Shown here piece by piece: positions 60,733 through 64,000 of a stretch of DNA of 64,000 bases. The first letter of the stretch is position 1; each line of letters starts with the position of its first letter. The stretch is from Ustilago trichophora (Eukaryota > Basidiomycota > Ustilaginomycetes > Ustilaginales > Ustilaginaceae). The DNA is taken from assembly GCA_900323505.1 (NCBI GenBank), contig OOIN01000043.1:248001-312000 (forward strand), in the 5' to 3' direction. Position numbers and translations under genes: made by a program. Below the pieces are notes generated by a model. The model searched no databases and was not told the DNA's origin. It saw nothing but the letters and a program-made list of their open reading frames with translations.

Positions 60733-61785
60733 ATGCATCCGACGCCTGTTCCCGCTGCCACCCCGGCAGAGGCGAGCACCTCTCAACTCGCACTGACACA
60801 GCCGCAGGTCCCACAAGAGGCTCAAAGCGCTACCTCTGGCACGATCACTCAATCAACCACGGCCCAACCGGCAGCAGAGGGCGAGGAGCAATACCTGCTG
60901 GTCCTATCTGGTCTCATCGGAAGCGGCAAGTCCACATTTGCACGTGCTCTCGTCCAACACTTCTCAACTTGGCGTCGTTGCAATCAAGACGAGCTAGGAG
61001 ACCGCCATGCTGTCGTTTACGCCGCTCGTACAGCCCTCCTGGCGGGTCACAATGTCGTCATCGACCGCACCAACATCGATGCTAGGCAACGCAGGACTTG
61101 GCTTGAGCTTGCGCGCGATGTCTATGCTCCCTCTCCTACACCTGTTGAAGCGTCGACATCAGCAGATGCACCACGGGAAGAAGAAGCGGAGAAGGCAAAC
61201 CCGAGGAAGGTGGTGACGGTATCTTTGACGCTGACGATCTCCATCGAGGCTGCCGAGGAGCGCCTTCGAGTTCGGATGGGGCATGAGACGATCAAAAGCC
61301 CAGAAGAGGCATTAGGTATTCTACCGCATTTCTTGAGGACTTATCAGAAGGCTACGACGGAAGAAGGATTCAACTACGTCTTTACGTATCCGGCGGGAAA
61401 GCTGTCGAGGCAGCCGAGTAAGGAAGAGATTGGGGAGATTTTGTTCGATAGGTTGGCAGCCGAGGCGAGAGCGGATGGGGTGCTCCCAGACAGGCCTCCA
61501 CCGAGGTCTGGTGGTGGAGGGAGAGGGAAGGGTGGTGGAAGGGGAAGAGGTGAGTGGAGAGGGAGGGGAAGGGGTGCTTCTGCTGTGTACACTCCACATC
61601 ATCAGCATCAGCATCAGCCTTACCCGCAACAGCAGCAGCGACGACCATCGGTGCCTGACCAGGCGGCACCTACGCCATTGGGATCGATGGAAGGTCAGCT
61701 AGGAGCGCCGCCCTCCTTTGCTGCGGCGGCATCGCTTCCACCGACGCCATCGCAACCCGAGCCTCAGGTTCAAACACAGCCTTAG
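60733..61785 (+). CDS. P-loop polynucleotide-kinase-like protein
   Basis: Single exon, 350 residues from MHPTPVPAA. The Walker A motif is GLIGSGKSTF (60-69). It is followed by CNQDELGDRHAVVYAARTALLAGHNVVIDRTNIDARQRRTWLELA, which is the kinase domain of the polynucleotide kinase 3'-phosphatase type, and by RVRMGHETI with the lid arginines. No phosphatase motif (DxDxT) is present, so it is a kinase-only protein. The C-terminus has an RGG-like tract (about 255-285, GGGGRGKGGGRGRGEWRGRGRG) followed by a His/Gln/Pro-rich tail, suggesting RNA binding. Related stand-alone kinases occur in fungi; whether the substrate is RNA, DNA or something else is not visible. Confidence 0.78.
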   Translation: MHPTPVPAATPAEASTSQLALTQPQVPQEAQSATSGTITQSTTAQPAAEGEEQYLLVLSGLIGSGKSTFARALVQHFSTWRRCNQDELGDRHAVVYAARTALLAGHNVVIDRTNIDARQRRTWLELARDVYAPSPTPVEASTSADAPREEEAEKANPRKVVTVSLTLTISIEAAEERLRVRMGHETIKSPEEALGILPHFLRTYQKATTEEGFNYVFTYPAGKLSRQPSKEEIGEILFDRLAAEARADGVLPDRPPPRSGGGGRGKGGGRGRGEWRGRGRGASAVYTPHHQHQHQPYPQQQQRRPSVPDQAAPTPLGSMEGQLGAPPSFAAAASLPPTPSQPEPQVQTQP

Positions 61786-61943
61786 TCAACATGTACACTA
61801 CAAGATACCCCCAACTGTTACACATAGCCGACAGCGTCACAGCATAAGCACTCACGCACGCGCACCACATGACACAGTGCTATACAGGACTGCATTTCAA
61901 ACTTAATGTGTTCTTCTGTGAATATTGTACAAGGGTATGTCGA

Positions 61944-63227
61944 TCACGGTGAGCCTTTCTTGGCGTGGCCAACCTCTGGCGCTGTTTCCGTAGGTTTGTC
62001 ATCGAGCTTCGCTTTGCTTTCAAGATCGCGTGTAAGCTCGTCGAGCTTCCTGCTGTCATCCTTGATTGTTGAGTTGGCGAGTTTACTATCTGCGTCTTTG
62101 GTGTGTGTATGTTTGCTGTCTTTTGTTGCCTTGTTTGGCTCGCTGCTTTGTTTCGACGTCGACTTGGTGTCTGATGCATCCTTCTGCTTGTCTCCATCGA
62201 GCTTCTTATACCCATGTTCTTTGAGCTGCCGCAAGTCGTTCTCCCATTCCTCACCTATGAGCTTCACCAGCTCAGCCACGCCATCATCGGCTTTGCCTTG
62301 GTAGAAGACATCCCTTGTCTTGTCCTTGCCGCCGTATGTCAACCCATCGAAATCGAATCCGGTCTCGTTGTACATGCCTGCGCCCATACCTCCTCCTTCG
62401 TAGCCATCCGACGAAGCCAGCTCTCCGACACGCTCGAGGTTGATCAGCACTCTTGGGCACGTCGATGGCACAGCATCTATAAGCGAGGCGAAAGGTTGAA
62501 CTTGGAGCGACGTCCCCATGACAATCAGCAAATCTGCTGACTTGAGGTCTGGAATGCATCGGAAGAAGCGAGAAGGTAGAGATTCTCCAAAGAATACGAT
62601 ATCTGGCTTGACCAGTCCTCCTCCCTCTTGTTTGCCTTTCGCGTTTTTACGACCAGGACACTTGTCTCTTGGACACCTCGCAATCTGTCCCTGCTGGATT
62701 TTTTCCCTGATCCAATCTTCACCAACCCTGTGCTTGCAAACGATACACGTCGAGCTGGCAAAACTCCCATGCGCCTCTACGATCTTGTCCCCTTCTACAC
62801 CGGCAATTCTCTCCAGCGTATCGACATTTTGCGTGAAAACTCGCTTCAACTTGCCCTTTTGCTGCAGCAGAGTGAGAAAGTAGTGCGCGAGGGCAGGCTT
62901 AAAGTTGCCCGGATAGAGATGTTTGGCGAGGGTGTAAAAAGGCTGAGGATGTCGTTGGAAGTAGGCAATGTCAAAGATTGCTTCTGCGTAGGGGAGGTTG
63001 TAGGCAGCGAGGTTGGAGTAGAGACCGGTGCCGGGGGAGCGGAAATCGGGGATGGGGGGTGAGGCAGAGGTGGAGATGCCGGCGCCAGCGAGGATGATGA
63101 TGTTGCGGGTTGTAGGGGCGGAGAGGAGAGCTGCTACTCCTGCCAAGGTGGGACCGTGAGGAGACGGGAAGAAACGGTTCTGTGGAGGGTCATCGCCGCA
63201 GCTCGTATCGTCTTTGTTGTGTGGCAT
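61944..63227 (-). CDS. NAD-dependent protein deacetylase of the Hst2/SIRT2 class
   Basis: Single exon, 427 residues from the ATG at 63227 (MPHNKDDTSC); an upstream frame to 63476 adds Lys-rich promoter sequence. Sirtuin core: NAD-binding GAGISTSASPPIPDFRSPGTGLYSNL, TQNVDTLERIAG, catalytic His in VEAHGSFASS, a zinc site with CIVC and CPRDKC, KPDIVFFGESLP, and MGTSLQVQPFASL. The order and spacing fit class I Hst2/SIRT2. The last about 100 residues form a Lys/Asp/Ser-rich tail without domain. Removes acetyl groups from histones or cytosolic proteins, with release of nicotinamide. Confidence 0.92.
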   Translation of the reverse strand: MPHNKDDTSCGDDPPQNRFFPSPHGPTLAGVAALLSAPTTRNIIILAGAGISTSASPPIPDFRSPGTGLYSNLAAYNLPYAEAIFDIAYFQRHPQPFYTLAKHLYPGNFKPALAHYFLTLLQQKGKLKRVFTQNVDTLERIAGVEGDKIVEAHGSFASSTCIVCKHRVGEDWIREKIQQGQIARCPRDKCPGRKNAKGKQEGGGLVKPDIVFFGESLPSRFFRCIPDLKSADLLIVMGTSLQVQPFASLIDAVPSTCPRVLINLERVGELASSDGYEGGGMGAGMYNETGFDFDGLTYGGKDKTRDVFYQGKADDGVAELVKLIGEEWENDLRQLKEHGYKKLDGDKQKDASDTKSTSKQSSEPNKATKDSKHTHTKDADSKLANSTIKDDSRKLDELTRDLESKAKLDDKPTETAPEVGHAKKGSP

Positions 63228-63954
63228 GGTGGAACGTCTAAAGATGATGGTGCGGGCAAAGAGGTGGCGAGCAAAAGCAGGTGTCGTGTGGAGGCATATG
63301 TTGGCAAGGCTGTCTGTCTGTGCGCGGCATCTTTTCGAAGTCCATTTTCGAACCTCAATTTTCTTCTTTTCTTCTTTTTTTTTTTCGGTTGGACAAATCG
63401 GATACTTTTTCAACAGCAACGGTGTTTGTGCGGCAGCCAACGATTTTGTGGGGCGGTTACCTCGGCTATTGCACAAATTTAGGCGTCATCGATGATGATG
63501 ATGCTATTCTTCGCAAACTTCTTGAAACCGTTGCAGCAACCACAGCGTCTTGCCTGCCTCGTGGCGTTGTTGCTACATCTTGGAGTGTGGGAACGTCACA
63601 ATTCGAGCGGTTATCTGACAATAAGATATCTTCTTAGGGGCTTGGTTGTGGGAAGATCCAAATCTTTGCTTTGCTTTGCTTTTGCGAACAAAGTGTAAGA
63701 CAGTCGGAATTTCACGTCCCACCGGTGAAGCTCGCAACCGTGCGCCGCCACTACTCATCCCGCTGCAACCGCTCAAGTTAGCTGGAACCCACCAACTCGC
63801 CTTGCAACCCTAGCACCTCCTCTCCTTTCTCCCTCCTCACCACCATCACCACCGTCTCACATCCCCCTATCTTCGAGTAGAACCATATTCTGCACCGTAG
63901 AGATCAACCTATTCCACCTCCAGTCCAGAACGAAAAAAGAAACCCTTCCCGAAC
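63228..63954. promoter_or_regulatory. Divergent promoter at the right edge
   Basis: Between the sirtuin gene and the gene starting at 63955. T-rich patch 63365-63385 and pyrimidine-rich leader before 63955. Confidence 0.5.
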
Positions 63955-64000
63955 ATGGCAGACCTTGTCACAGCAAACGATCCACGCCAGGTGGTTGTCA
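63955..64000 (+). CDS. Start of an unknown gene, truncated by window end
   Basis: An ATG at 63955 after a long C/T-rich leader opens a frame with MADLVTANDPRQVV up to the last base. Too short to identify. Confidence 0.5.
   Translation, partial: MADLVTANDPRQVVV

Overview
The window looks like chromosomal DNA of a smut fungus (Basidiomycota, Ustilaginaceae; Ustilago/Sporisorium type). Most genes are long single-exon ORFs. The five introns that could be placed cleanly in housekeeping and effector genes are short (about 80-150 nt) with GTAAG(T/C) donors. Intergenic DNA is rich in poly-A, GA and pyrimidine microsatellites. A group of tiny secreted cysteine proteins resembles the maize-induced Mig1-type genes of smuts. 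The exact species cannot be fixed from the sequence alone.

1-16 kb: mitochondrial and trafficking genes. In order: a carnitine/acylcarnitine-type carrier (cut by the left edge), a one-gene fusion of COX16 with the sulfhydryl oxidase ERV1, a divergent cytosolic-type phospholipase A2 with a complete AcpS-type phosphopantetheinyl transferase lodged inside its catalytic domain, an unknown disordered protein, a large eIF4A-derived pseudo-helicase that has lost its ATPase motifs, SEC22, and a Whi2-like BTB protein.

16-25.5 kb: mitochondrial ribosomal protein uS10m (two exons), a 2.4 kb gap, then a 1784-residue serine-rich protein with repeated acidic-tryptophan motifs (possibly Byr4/Bfa1-like).

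25.7-30.5 kb: the accessory heart of the window. Three intact two-exon genes for 122-130 residue secreted proteins lie in tandem on the plus strand, with a decayed fourth copy just upstream. All share a signal peptide, four cysteines and a phase-1 intron at the same place. Their upstream regions share a recurring CCGC/CCAC...GGTGG dyad, one of them in a 105-bp tandem duplication. At least two copies also share their 3' flank, so whole promoter-gene-flank units were duplicated.

30.2-37.75 kb: a 7.5 kb stretch with no gene I can support, ending in a pyrimidine-rich leader before an unknown 464-residue protein. A 97-bp fold-back lies between that gene and the convergent Msb1/Mug8-type gene.

39.7-64 kb: ordinary housekeeping genes: Msb1/Mug8-domain protein, ERG25 C-4 methylsterol oxidase, a BRD7/9-type bromodomain protein, PRP46/PLRG1, TFIIS, a twin-histidine Mep2/Ump2-type ammonium transporter (two exons), mitochondrial ribosomal protein mS35, a P-loop polynucleotide-kinase-like protein, an Hst2/SIRT2-type sirtuin, and the first codons of a gene leaving the right edge.

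The most unusual items are the two domain fusions that sit head to head near 3 kb, both with mitochondrial functions, and the effector array with its shared palindromic upstream elements.
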